DNA from: an uncultured Clostridia bacterium
GTDB taxonomy: Bacteria; Bacillota; Clostridia; Christensenellales; UBA1242
Length of the DNA: 41,387 bases
Assembly (NCBI GenBank): GCA_947588355.1
Contig: CANPYI010000009.1
Location: 1-41,387, forward strand
Direction: 5' to 3'
Below, in pieces: positions 31,363 to 38,657 of the stretch. The notes under the pieces were generated by a model. The model did not search any database and had not been told where the DNA came from. It worked only from the letters and a program-made list of their open reading frames with translations. Made by a program: the position numbers and the translations under genes. How positions within the stretch are numbered: position 1 is the first letter of the stretch; each line of letters opens with the position of its first letter.

Positions 31363-33707
31363 TTTTTCTCCAAAGATGCTTTCAAAAGCGATAATTTGTT
31401 GTAAAGTTTTGATTCTGTAAGTTCTCTCTTTTTGCCTTCAACTTGAAAAACTTCAAAAAGCAGGTCATTCTTCACTTCAATAAGTCCAAGTTCCTGGAAA
31501 ACAAGAAATGCCACATAAAAAGTGTCAAAATTCATTTTTCCACGAAATTTGTTGTTGTAAAAATCAAAAACATTGTAATATTTTCCAAGATTTTTAGCAG
31601 TCAACGCCCTGAAAACTCTGCCAAAAGTTTCTCGTGACAAATCGACATACAAAAATCGGTCGTTGTCCGCCGGTCTGTCCATCGGCAAGCAAATTTCTGC
31701 GCCCGAAACTGCGTTCAGTTCGCTGATAAATCCTTCGTCCAAACATGGTGAAAGAAAGACGATTTTTGAAAAGTTTTTTGCCCAATTCACCCCAATAGGT
31801 GAAAGCAAAAGACTGTTGTAGCCGATCGCATTTTCATCAAAAATCCCAACATGGAAAAGGTTGTCCTTTGAATATGAGCGCAAAAAGTTGACAAAATCAT
31901 ATGCCGAATATGTGACAAAAGCGGTGCCAAACACACTTTGTGAAGTACCTGCAACATAATCTATCAGTTTGTCTTTAACATAATATGAAAATTTGGCTGT
32001 ACGATTGTCATCAAAATCAAGTTGTCCAAGTTGAACGGGATATGTGAGTGCATGTGCATCTGGCACAATGAACGTGCCCATATCAAAATCGCCAACAACA
32101 CCGTTGTAGTCCGCTTGGAATTCAAAAATAAAGGATTTATACCTGGCAAATTTCAATTCATTAAATTTTTTCGCGAAATTGAAATAAGCCAATTTGAGAT
32201 TGCCAATTTGCACGTCACAGTGTTGAGGAGAATATTTCCTTGGTGAAATTTGCACTTCTTCTGCCGAAATCTTAAATTTTGGACGAGGATTGTCGCAGCC
32301 CACAGGTTCCAAAAGTTCCAATTCTTTCAAAAATTGTGGTGTAAGATTTTCATTTTTTATTTCAAGGTCATAATATTTGATCGGAATAAACACTTCGTCA
32401 TTCACATGCTCAAAAACAAAAGCATTCACACGAGAACAAAACTCTTCGTACTTTTCACGCTTAAGTGTCAATCCCGCAGCCATAGTATGTCCGCCAAAAG
32501 TTTCCAAAATGTCTTGCAACGAGGAAAGTAGTTCGTGAATATTTATGTCTGCAATACTCCTGCCCGAGCCATGCAAGGTGTCGCCAACCTGAGAAAACAA
32601 AAACACCGGTCTGTTGAACTGCTCAACCAATTTTGCGCACGCAATTCCAAGTATGCCCTGATCCCAAACCTTTGATGCCAAACAGATCACTCTTGTTTTT
32701 GAAAGGTCCATCTTTTTTATGGCCTTTTCGCAGTCCTCAAGCACTTTTGCTGAAAGTTCTTGACGTTTTTGATTGTGAAGTTTTATTTTTTCCAAATATT
32801 TTTTCACTTCAACAGGATCTTCGGACATATACAGCGCCAAACTATCCTTGGCATCTCCCATTCGCCCAGAAGAATTTATTTTTGGTGCAATCTTAAAGGC
32901 AATGTCGGTGGCATTTGGCTTGGAAACAGAAACATTGTTCTCTTTGAAAAGTTGTTTAAGTCCAAATGGCAATTTTTCAAAACATTTAAAGCCGCGTTTC
33001 ACAATATTTCGGTTTTCTCCCGTCAGCGAAACAATGTCCGCAATGGTGGCAATGGCGGCAATCGGCAAAAATTCTTCCGCTTTCTTCTGCCCCAAAAGCG
33101 CCTCACTGATTTTGTACGCCATTCCCGTGCCGCAAAGTTCGTGAAATGGATAATCTTGTCCTTCAATTTTGGCGTTAAGCACAATCGTGTTTGGCAAAAC
33201 TTCTGGAATCTCGTGATGGTCGGTCACAATAACTTCAATGCCAAGCGATTTTGCATATTCCACCTCTTTGGCACACGAAATGCCGCAGTCGACGGTTATT
33301 ATAAGGTCAGGCGAAAATTTTTTGGCAATTTTGTCCAAAACTTCGCAAGTCAAGCCGTAGCCGTCAACATAGCGATTTGGAAGATAGAAATCAGCATTTA
33401 TGCCAAGTTTTTTAAGCGTTTTAAGCATGATCGCAGTGGCAGAAATGCCATCAACGTCATAGTCGCCAAAAATAAGCACACGATCAGAAAGTTTTTGTGC
33501 AAGTTTAATCCTTTCCACAAGTTCTTTCATTCCACGGATAAGAAACGGGTCCAAAAGAGGGCCCACAGAAAGATAATCCCTCACTTCTTCCTTTGTGGAA
33601 AACCCGCGAGAAGTGATAAGGTACATAACCTCCGAGCAAATGCCAAACTCTTTTGCCAAGTCGTCAACAAGAGTGGCATTTTTGTTAAAAAATTTCTTAA
33701 AAATCAT
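31359..33707 (-). CDS. recJ: Single-stranded-DNA-specific exonuclease RecJ
   Basis: RecJ degrades single-stranded DNA 5'-3' in recombination and repair. The DHH-family motifs are DYDVDG (82-87), VDCG (139-142) and DHH (163-165), followed by SSGRMGDA and the DHHA1 signature FGGHTMAAG. At 782 residues it has the long C-terminal extension common in Firmicutes RecJ. A weak AGGA SD is 10 nt before the ATG. It is the first gene of the recJ-relA-hemZ operon; the apt gene often found between recJ and relA is absent. Confidence 0.95.
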   Translation of the reverse strand: MIFKKFFNKNATLVDDLAKEFGICSEVMYLITSRGFSTKEEVRDYLSVGPLLDPFLIRGMKELVERIKLAQKLSDRVLIFGDYDVDGISATAIMLKTLKKLGINADFYLPNRYVDGYGLTCEVLDKIAKKFSPDLIITVDCGISCAKEVEYAKSLGIEVIVTDHHEIPEVLPNTIVLNAKIEGQDYPFHELCGTGMAYKISEALLGQKKAEEFLPIAAIATIADIVSLTGENRNIVKRGFKCFEKLPFGLKQLFKENNVSVSKPNATDIAFKIAPKINSSGRMGDAKDSLALYMSEDPVEVKKYLEKIKLHNQKRQELSAKVLEDCEKAIKKMDLSKTRVICLASKVWDQGILGIACAKLVEQFNRPVFLFSQVGDTLHGSGRSIADINIHELLSSLQDILETFGGHTMAAGLTLKREKYEEFCSRVNAFVFEHVNDEVFIPIKYYDLEIKNENLTPQFLKELELLEPVGCDNPRPKFKISAEEVQISPRKYSPQHCDVQIGNLKLAYFNFAKKFNELKFARYKSFIFEFQADYNGVVGDFDMGTFIVPDAHALTYPVQLGQLDFDDNRTAKFSYYVKDKLIDYVAGTSQSVFGTAFVTYSAYDFVNFLRSYSKDNLFHVGIFDENAIGYNSLLLSPIGVNWAKNFSKIVFLSPCLDEGFISELNAVSGAEICLPMDRPADNDRFLYVDLSRETFGRVFRALTAKNLGKYYNVFDFYNNKFRGKMNFDTFYVAFLVFQELGLIEVKNDLLFEVFQVEGKKRELTESKLYNKLSLLKASLEKK

Positions 33708-33744
33708 GGTCTAAAATCCTAAATAAAAACAATCTTTCGCGATT

Positions 33745-33774
33745 ATTATATCACAAGCCATTCAAAAATCGCAA
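33745..33774 (-). promoter_or_regulatory. Promoter of the recJ-relA-hemZ operon
   Basis: The minus strand has TTGCGA (33774-33769), an 18-bp spacer and TATAAT (33750-33745) preceded by TGA, an extended -10. Confidence 0.7.
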
Positions 33775-33805
33775 CTGTTTTTTAAGGATACACAAAATCA
33801 TGTAA

Positions 33806-34693
33806 TCAGAAAGTTTTTTCAATCATATTCAAAAATTGAGATTCTTTCTGCTTATCATAAATTTCAAATTCTTTTATATTCGAATTAAATTGTTCAACTG
33901 AATGATATTTAAAGGCATTCTTTTTCATATAAATTATCAACTTTTGACATTTTGTCGCCAAAACAAAATCAAGTACACCTGAACGGACTGTAATAAATGC
34001 TTTGGCTTTCTGACAAACAAAATAAAGTTCTTCAATGGGACAACGCAAGGCAATTGTGTTTTCAACAGGTTTTTGATCTCCAACAACATTGCTGTAAATC
34101 AAATATCCTTTTGAATTTAAAATTTCTGCAATTTTTTTGAAAAATGAACTGCATTCTTTTACATATGAGTCAGAAAAACTGTTTAAAACGACTATTCGAT
34201 TTTTGTTTTCTTCAAAGTTTTCAATGGACTTTATTTTTATATCAGTTTTTATATTCAGTAATTCACAATTTTTGTTTTTTAATTTAAAAATATCTTCTGT
34301 GTAAATATCAACAACATTTTTGTTTTTAAAAAAATATGGAGGTGGAGCAGCGTAAATTATTTTTCCATTTCCAAAATGGCTTCTTTTAAAAAAATAACCA
34401 ATTCCGACAGCATGAAAATAAGCATACTTTTCGCCGGAAGTTCCTTTATAGGTCACTATTCTGTCGACACAACTGTAATTTTCAACATACTTTTTATATC
34501 TTTCACTACAAAAGACAGCAATTTTTTTGCCTGTTTCAACTTTATATTGCTTGGCAAACATCATTCCATAAACCATGTCACCAAATTTTGGTGGAATCGC
34601 AATAAGAACTTCATCTTTCCGCCTAATTCTTATGATTTTCAGTAGAAAAAATGGTGCTTTAAAAAATGCTAAAACATTTTGAAATATTTTCAC
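33806..34693 (-). CDS. GT9/heptosyltransferase-like glycosyltransferase
   Basis: The 295-residue protein starts at a GTG with AGGAG 6 nt upstream. IAIPPKFGDMVYGMMFA (about 32-48) resembles the first motif of GT9 heptosyltransferases, and the C-terminal AKAFITVRSGVLDFVLAT resembles their donor-site region. A basic hydrophobic N-terminus (FFKAPFFLLKIIRIRRK) could sit at the membrane. The fold-level assignment is moderate and the sugar is unknown. It is the last gene of the four-gene sugar operon, 9 bp after the HAD gene. Its AT-richness exceeds that of neighbouring genes. Confidence 0.6.
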   Translation of the reverse strand: MKIFQNVLAFFKAPFFLLKIIRIRRKDEVLIAIPPKFGDMVYGMMFAKQYKVETGKKIAVFCSERYKKYVENYSCVDRIVTYKGTSGEKYAYFHAVGIGYFFKRSHFGNGKIIYAAPPPYFFKNKNVVDIYTEDIFKLKNKNCELLNIKTDIKIKSIENFEENKNRIVVLNSFSDSYVKECSSFFKKIAEILNSKGYLIYSNVVGDQKPVENTIALRCPIEELYFVCQKAKAFITVRSGVLDFVLATKCQKLIIYMKKNAFKYHSVEQFNSNIKEFEIYDKQKESQFLNMIEKTF

Positions 34694-34702
34694 AGCACTC
34701 TC

Positions 34703-35068
34703 CTAAATATCTGTTTCCAAAAATTTTTCGGTCATAAAAACGTCTCTCTTGGTGTTTATTGCAACAGAGGTTTTCAAACCTTTTGGTTTTTGGTCATTCA
34801 CCAAAATGCGTTCACCTATTGGCATCTCAAAAAGAATTTTTGTGAAAAAAACGCCATTTTTACGCAAAAAAGCAAGTGTTTTTCGTTTGTATTTTCTTTT
34901 CCTTGCTGTGATTATCAAAACTTTGTCACTTTTTGGCAGACTTTCAAAAAATTCTTTCACACCGCCAAGCAGAGTGTCGTGACCATCTATCAAATATCCG
35001 TTATGTTTCACCAAAGTGCCGTCCAAATCAAAGATCCAAAGTTTCGGCAATTTTGAAACTTCAACCAT
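34703..35068 (-). CDS. HAD-family sugar-phosphate phosphatase
   Basis: The ATG at 35068 follows GGAGG by 6 nt; the longer frame lies within the SIS gene. The 121-residue product has HAD motif I, IFDLDGTLV (D14, D16), motif II LIITARK, and a late acidic motif LVNDQKPKG. This is the compact HAD type found in capsule and sugar-nucleotide clusters. It overlaps the SIS gene by 8 bp. By analogy with GmhB or KdsC it would remove a phosphate in NDP-sugar synthesis; the exact substrate is unknown. Confidence 0.78.
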   Translation of the reverse strand: MVEVSKLPKLWIFDLDGTLVKHNGYLIDGHDTLLGGVKEFFESLPKSDKVLIITARKRKYKRKTLAFLRKNGVFFTKILFEMPIGERILVNDQKPKGLKTSVAINTKRDVFMTEKFLETDI

Positions 35069-35651
35069 TGAGTGCCTCCAACTTTTTGCCAATCCCACCA
35101 CCCGGATGATTTTGGCCAAAATCTTGCAAAGTTACGCCCATTCTTTTTGAAAGTTCAACTGCAAGTGCTTGCAAAACAATCAAAAACACTGTTGTGGAAT
35201 TATTTGGTGCAATGTTCCATAAATCACCTTCTTCAATAAGGTTCATGCAAAAGTTGTTTGTTGCCATTTGACACATTTTGCTGTTTTTATTGAAAGTAAA
35301 AATCCACAAGCAAGGCTCTTTGCAATCCAAGTGGTCAATAAGTTCTATACTTTCGCGAGTGTTGCCGCTTTTTGAAAGCACAATAACCACATCTCCCTTT
35401 TTGACAATACCCAAATCACCATGAACGGCGGTGTTTGAGTGTAAAAAACTTGCATTAAGTCCAAAAGAATTCATTGTGCCAACAAACTTTTCGCAAATTG
35501 GCACATTTTTTCCAAGACCACTGGCAATAATTTTTCCGCCTTTTTTTAATACATTTTCGCAATCACAAACAAGCTTTTCATAAACTTTTTCGTCTATTGA
35601 CTGTAAGGAATTCTCTATGATACGTAATGTATTTTCAAAATATTCGTTCAT
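35061..35651 (-). CDS. SIS-domain sugar phosphate isomerase (KdsD/GmhA-like)
   Basis: The 196-residue protein is one SIS domain: GGKIIASGLGKNVPICEKF, LHSNTAVHGDLGIVKKGDVV, VLSKSGNTRESIEL and the C-terminal HPGGGIGKKL. These blocks are close to arabinose-5-phosphate isomerase (KdsD), but it lacks the CBS domains of many KdsD proteins. GAGGAG is 7 nt before the ATG. It overlaps the upstream gene by 17 bp and the HAD gene by 8 bp. It probably converts a ketose phosphate to an aldose phosphate for the fused kinase-nucleotidyltransferase. Confidence 0.85.
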   Translation of the reverse strand: MNEYFENTLRIIENSLQSIDEKVYEKLVCDCENVLKKGGKIIASGLGKNVPICEKFVGTMNSFGLNASFLHSNTAVHGDLGIVKKGDVVIVLSKSGNTRESIELIDHLDCKEPCLWIFTFNKNSKMCQMATNNFCMNLIEEGDLWNIAPNNSTTVFLIVLQALAVELSKRMGVTLQDFGQNHPGGGIGKKLEALNG

Positions 35652-37191
35652 TGTTTATCTCCTCAAAAAAACTTTCCAATTCCAAGCACCCTTTGTAAAA
35701 TGCCCCGCAAATGCTGTCATAGTCATTCCATGCATACGTCGTCAAGGAATACCAAATTATTGAGTGATAAAGTTTCATTTGTGCCTTTGTCACTTTGCCT
35801 TCAAGCAGTTTGAAAAACACGGGCTCCAAATCCTCAAATCCAGAGGAAGTTATGTCAAAAGTCACATCATTTTCATTTATTTCAAGCGTAAATTTTCCCA
35901 AATTGAATTGGTCGTAGTTTCCGACAACTGAATAATAAAGTTTTGCCCAATCGTACGCCTCGTCGCCATACAATTCTGTTTGGCCAAAATATCCACGTGG
36001 GTCGATTAAGACCGGCTTTGTGCCATCAAAAAGGATATTAGAAAAAGTAGCGTCACCATGAATAACGCAGAAATTTTTTGGATAATACTTGAAAACGTGT
36101 GCAGAAATTTCTGGCAAACAGAAAAAAATATTTCTGCATTCTTTTCCATTAATGCAAATTTTTGGCTGGTCACTGAAAGGTATGAGTGTTTTTACAGTGT
36201 TCAGTCGTTTTACAGTTTTTGTAAGGTACGCATCAACAAAACTTTCGTAATCAGTGTCAACATTCTCAATCTCGTGAATCTTTTTCAAACAATCCACGAT
36301 ACTTGTCAATATTTTTTCTTTTTGCTGTTTTTCAAGACCGCCCATACTGTAAAGATGACAATCGCTATTTTCTTTTCCAACAACTTTTTCAATTGTCAAA
36401 GGCTCAAAAGAAAAAACGTGTGGCAGATTTTTACTGTCGCATTTATTTTGTATGTACTGATACCATCTTTTTTCTCTTATTGCAAGTTGTTCGCCTTGCT
36501 TGTCAACGGGCTCTTTTATCACCCTGTCCTCAAGAAAGGTTAACTTGTTAAATGGTCTGCAAATTGGTCTTTTCAGACCTTCCACAACTCCCAAAAGTCC
36601 AAATTCCTTGGTTTTTGGAAGAAAAATTTCCTTAAAATCTATGTTTTGTTCACTCAAATAACGGACAAATTCGCCGTCGCTAGGCAAATTCTTTAAGCAA
36701 CTCTTGTCCTTGAAAATGAAAAGTCCGGCAACTCCGTTTGTGTTTGAAGGCGATTCTTGAAACTTTTTCTTTTCATAACGCCATCTGCATGTAAATGTTT
36801 TCGAAAGGGCAACGAAGTTCCCCCCCCCCGCAATTTTAAGTTGATCGGATTCTTCAAGCACCAGATCTGACCAAATCAACATAAAACTTTTGTCAGATGG
36901 GATTTTGCTTAAGGCTTCTTTGATTCCCGACAGCGTTCCACAGTGACCACTTGCACAAACCAATTGATAATCAACTTTTGCAAAAGTGCCAAGATATTTT
37001 TCAAGCACATCAAATTTGTAGTCGCCAATAATAATAAACTTTTTGTCTGGAAACAACTTGAAAAGGTGAAAAAGCATTGGCAAATTGTCAATAGAAACCA
37101 AACATTTAGGTTTGTTTTTTGTAAGATGTTTCAATCTTGTTCCTTTACCGCCGGCCTGCACAACAATATATTCAAACATATTTCCTCTCAT
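35635..37191 (-). CDS. Bifunctional sugar nucleotidyltransferase-kinase, phase-variable candidate
   Basis: The N-terminal half (about 6-235) is a GT-A-type nucleotidyltransferase (VVQAGGKGTRLKHLT, NKPKCLVSID, WSDLVLEE). The C-terminal half (about 260-518) is an APH/choline-kinase-like domain with HGDATFSN and the metal-binding VLIDPRG. It would phosphorylate and activate a sugar or alcohol as an NDP derivative. Codons 121-124 contain ten consecutive G (36829-36820). The frame is intact here, while a one-base gain or loss gives early stops (about 20 and 44 codons downstream). AAGGA precedes the ATG at 37191; the ATG at 37179 is also possible. Confidence 0.88.
   Translation of the reverse strand: MRGNMFEYIVVQAGGKGTRLKHLTKNKPKCLVSIDNLPMLFHLFKLFPDKKFIIIGDYKFDVLEKYLGTFAKVDYQLVCASGHCGTLSGIKEALSKIPSDKSFMLIWSDLVLEESDQLKIAGGGNFVALSKTFTCRWRYEKKKFQESPSNTNGVAGLFIFKDKSCLKNLPSDGEFVRYLSEQNIDFKEIFLPKTKEFGLLGVVEGLKRPICRPFNKLTFLEDRVIKEPVDKQGEQLAIREKRWYQYIQNKCDSKNLPHVFSFEPLTIEKVVGKENSDCHLYSMGGLEKQQKEKILTSIVDCLKKIHEIENVDTDYESFVDAYLTKTVKRLNTVKTLIPFSDQPKICINGKECRNIFFCLPEISAHVFKYYPKNFCVIHGDATFSNILFDGTKPVLIDPRGYFGQTELYGDEAYDWAKLYYSVVGNYDQFNLGKFTLEINENDVTFDITSSGFEDLEPVFFKLLEGKVTKAQMKLYHSIIWYSLTTYAWNDYDSICGAFYKGCLELESFFEEINNERIF
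36820..36829 (-). repeat. G10 homopolymer in the coding strand
   Basis: Ten C on the plus strand read as ten G in the sense strand, encoding Gly-Gly-Gly after Ala. It stands out strongly in this AT-rich genome and is inside a surface-sugar gene, the classic setting for slipped-strand phase variation. Confidence 0.9.
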
Positions 37192-37202
37192 AAATTTCCT
37201 TC

Positions 37203-37231
37203 AGTATATCATTCTTGAAAAAAAATGTCCA
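37203..37231 (-). promoter_or_regulatory. Promoter of the sugar operon
   Basis: The minus strand has TGGACA (37231-37226), a 17-bp spacer and TATACT (37208-37203), 11 bp before the first ATG. Confidence 0.65.
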
Positions 37232-37350
37232 ACAAAAAAAGAATTAAATTGACAAAATATTGCTTGTTGCAAAAAAAATTTGAAAAAACACTTGTCAAAA
37301 CTTTTTTCATATGATAGAATAGTGTAGCAACTGAGCAATCAAACGATAAG

Positions 37351-37445
37351 GCGATACTTTTTGACGAAGTCAAAAATGAGCCAAAGCGCAGTAGTTCAAG
37401 GGCTCCCGAAAACGCGTGCCGTTTTTGGGAAAAAGGAGCAAACAA
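37351..37445 (+). repeat. Structured intergenic repeat, copy 1
   Basis: This 95-bp unit starts GCGATACTTTTTGACG and ends GGAGCAAACAA. It contains two hairpins: TTTTTGAC/GTCAAAAA (37358-37376) and a 10-bp stem CCCGAAAACG/CGTTTTTGGG with the loop CGTGC (37405-37429). It is noncoding as far as I can judge. The region 37192-37700 holds no credible gene, only these repeats, the sugar-operon promoter and a further hairpin. Confidence 0.8.
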
Positions 37446-37453
37446 GCGTCAAA

Positions 37454-37551
37454 GCGATACTTTTTGACACTTGTGGCAAAAATGAGCAAAAGCGCAGCAG
37501 TCCAAGGGCTCCCGAGAACGCGTGCCGTTTTTGGAAATAAGGAGCAAACAA
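37454..37551 (+). repeat. Structured intergenic repeat, copy 2
   Basis: This 98-bp unit is closely similar to copy 1. Where it differs, pairing is kept: the first stem becomes TTTTTGACAC/GTGGCAAAAA, longer with one mismatch, and the second CCGAGAACG/CGTTTTTGG with G-U pairs. Structure-preserving change suggests the folded RNA or DNA matters. Confidence 0.8.
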
Positions 37552-37581
37552 ACAAAACAATCTGAACAAAAACAAAAAAAG

Positions 37582-37621
37582 CGATTGCGCAAAACCGCCA
37601 ACAAAGTGCGGTTTTCAATCG
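37582..37621 (+). repeat. Long hairpin between repeat copies
   Basis: CGATTG (37582-37587) and AAAACCGC (37591-37598) pair with GCGGTTTT (37608-37615) and CAATCG (37616-37621). The CGC at 37588-37590 is bulged and the loop is 9 nt. No T-run follows, so it is not a simple terminator. Confidence 0.65.
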
Positions 37622-37631
37622 GCGCAAAGTT

Positions 37632-37682
37632 GAGCAATCAAACGAAAAGGCGATACTTTTTGACGAAGTCAAAAATGAGCAA
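37632..37682 (+). repeat. Partial third repeat copy running into the tRNA-Leu fragment
   Basis: GAGCAATCAAACGAAAAGGCG and the following first hairpin (TTTTTGAC/GTCAAAAA) repeat 37333-37380 almost exactly. The unit then diverges and leads into the tRNA-Leu half copy. Confidence 0.75.
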
Positions 37683-37700
37683 GAGTGAAGATTGCGAGAC

Positions 37701-37740
37701 GCCGGAGTGGCGGAATGGCAGACGCACGGGACTCAAAATC
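37701..37740 (+). pseudogene. 5'-half copy of tRNA-Leu
   Basis: These 40 nt match the first 40 nt of the intact tRNA-Leu 70 bp downstream with a single difference (C for T at position 3). The match stops in the anticodon stem, after ACTCAAAATC, and no 3' half follows. It is a remnant of recombination or a former attachment junction. Confidence 0.85.
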
Positions 37741-37770
37741 GTGTGAGCCAAAACAAATCAATCTTTATAT

Positions 37771-37856
37771 GCTGGAGTGGCGGAATGGCAGACGCACGGG
37801 ACTCAAAATCCCGCGAGGGCAACTTCATGAGGGTTCGACCCCCTCCTCCAGCACCA
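37771..37856 (+). tRNA. tRNA-Leu (anticodon CAA)
   Basis: This is a class II tRNA with the acceptor GCTGGAG/CTCCAGC, the anticodon stem CGGGA/TCCCG around CTCAAAA (anticodon CAA, reading UUG), a long variable arm (CGAGGGCAACTTCATG region) and the T-loop GTTCGAC. The discriminator A is at 37853, and CCA is encoded at 37854-37856. A terminator follows. It is a plausible target for the nearby tyrosine integrase. Confidence 0.95.
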
Positions 37857-37872
37857 ATAAAAGCAAGAAAAC

Positions 37873-37894
37873 ACCGACAGTTCGGTATTTTTTT
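37873..37894 (+). terminator. Terminator of tRNA-Leu
   Basis: ACCGA (37873-37877) pairs with TCGGT (37882-37886), followed by A and seven T. Confidence 0.75.
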
Positions 37895-37917
37895 ATAACA
37901 ATTTTACTTTCAAATTT

Positions 37918-38033
37918 TTTCTAACGATTTTCTAACGGAAAAGTCTTGTGAGCCAAAGTTTGACTGATAACTTGTCCATCAAATTTGTTCGTTTCCAAAA
38001 ATTTCTAACGAATTTCTAACGGATTTCTAACGA
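37918..38033. repeat. Five TTTCTAACG repeats, probable integrase arm sites
   Basis: TTTCTAACGR occurs at 37918, 37929, 38002, 38013 and 38024 (start positions). The spacing is exactly 11 bp within the first pair and within the last triplet. Short direct repeats at helical spacing beside a tRNA and a tyrosine integrase are typical arm-binding sites. The stretch 37895-38084 otherwise holds no gene. Confidence 0.7.
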
Positions 38034-38084
38034 AAATTTTAATGTTGCTTTGTATCGTTTTGTGTTCATATGTGCCGTTATGTA

Positions 38085-38120
38085 TTAAAAAATGCCGAAG
38101 GCAACTAAATCCTTTCGGCA
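38085..38120 (-). terminator. Terminator of the PRTase-DprA-HAD cassette
   Basis: On the minus strand TGCCGAA (38120-38114) pairs with TTCGGCA (38099-38093), extended by CC/GG past a one-base bulge, then TTTTTTAATAC. Confidence 0.8.
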
Positions 38121-38123
38121 CTT

Positions 38124-38657
38124 TTATATCTTTATTAAATAGCCTTTTACGTCAAAAAGGCTATTTTTTATTTCATCTATAATCTTGTAATTAACTGAAG
38201 ATATGTTTTTGCTTTCATTTTCGTAAATAACCATAGTGTCATCTACAAAAGTTTCCTGGAATTTGATGACAGAATTTAAAAAGTGTGCTTTATCATCGTG
38301 AATAACCGCTTTAAAGTATTTTGTTAGATTGAAATATCCCAAAATATCTTGAACTCTTTTCTGGTTTGCTTTTGTCCATAAAAAAGTTTTGTCCGTGCCA
38401 TTTTGTTTTACTTTATCCAACAGTTGCGTGTTTAAAATTGTCCTATATGGCAGCCATTTCAAAGAGAAATAATCTTGTTTTGTCTTTATTATTTTTTGCA
38501 AATCTTCATATTTCACATTGAAAAGATTTTTTCTTGTTATGCGACCTCTGCAATCCAATCTAGGATACCCACATTTTTCAAGCGCAAAATTATAGGCGTC
38601 ATTGTTAAGAAATGTTGTGTAAACCAAAGTGTCATCTAAGTCTACAATCAAATTCAT
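38124..38657 (-). CDS. HAD-family hydrolase of the DprA-PRTase cassette
   Basis: The 177-residue protein has HAD motif I IVDLDDTLV (D6, D8) at the extreme N-terminus, a cap-like region, motif II FLWTKANQKR (Thr in place of the usual Ser/Thr), and the acidic motif FVDDTMVIYENE. It is expected to be a phosphatase acting on a small phosphorylated molecule. Its ATG overlaps the DprA-like stop by 4 bp (ATGA), so it is translationally coupled and the third gene of the cassette. The substrate is unknown; a nucleotide or sugar phosphate is inferred from the partners. Confidence 0.85.
   Translation of the reverse strand: MNLIVDLDDTLVYTTFLNNDAYNFALEKCGYPRLDCRGRITRKNLFNVKYEDLQKIIKTKQDYFSLKWLPYRTILNTQLLDKVKQNGTDKTFLWTKANQKRVQDILGYFNLTKYFKAVIHDDKAHFLNSVIKFQETFVDDTMVIYENESKNISSVNYKIIDEIKNSLFDVKGYLIKI

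Noticed and set aside
32760-33722. 320-codon open frame opposite recJ
   Set aside because: It is antisense to the catalytic DHH domain of RecJ, with no start signals or recognisable domain.
37209-37672. Two leftward open frames (78 and 100 codons) across the intergenic repeats, with similar peptides such as KNGTRSREPL
   Set aside because: They are translations of the structured repeats, have no SD, and their similarity to each other comes from the repeat DNA. I treat the region as noncoding.
37522-37924. Rightward open frames running through the tRNA-Leu fragment and the intact tRNA
   Set aside because: They cross a real tRNA gene and its partial copy and have no ribosome binding site. They are shadows.
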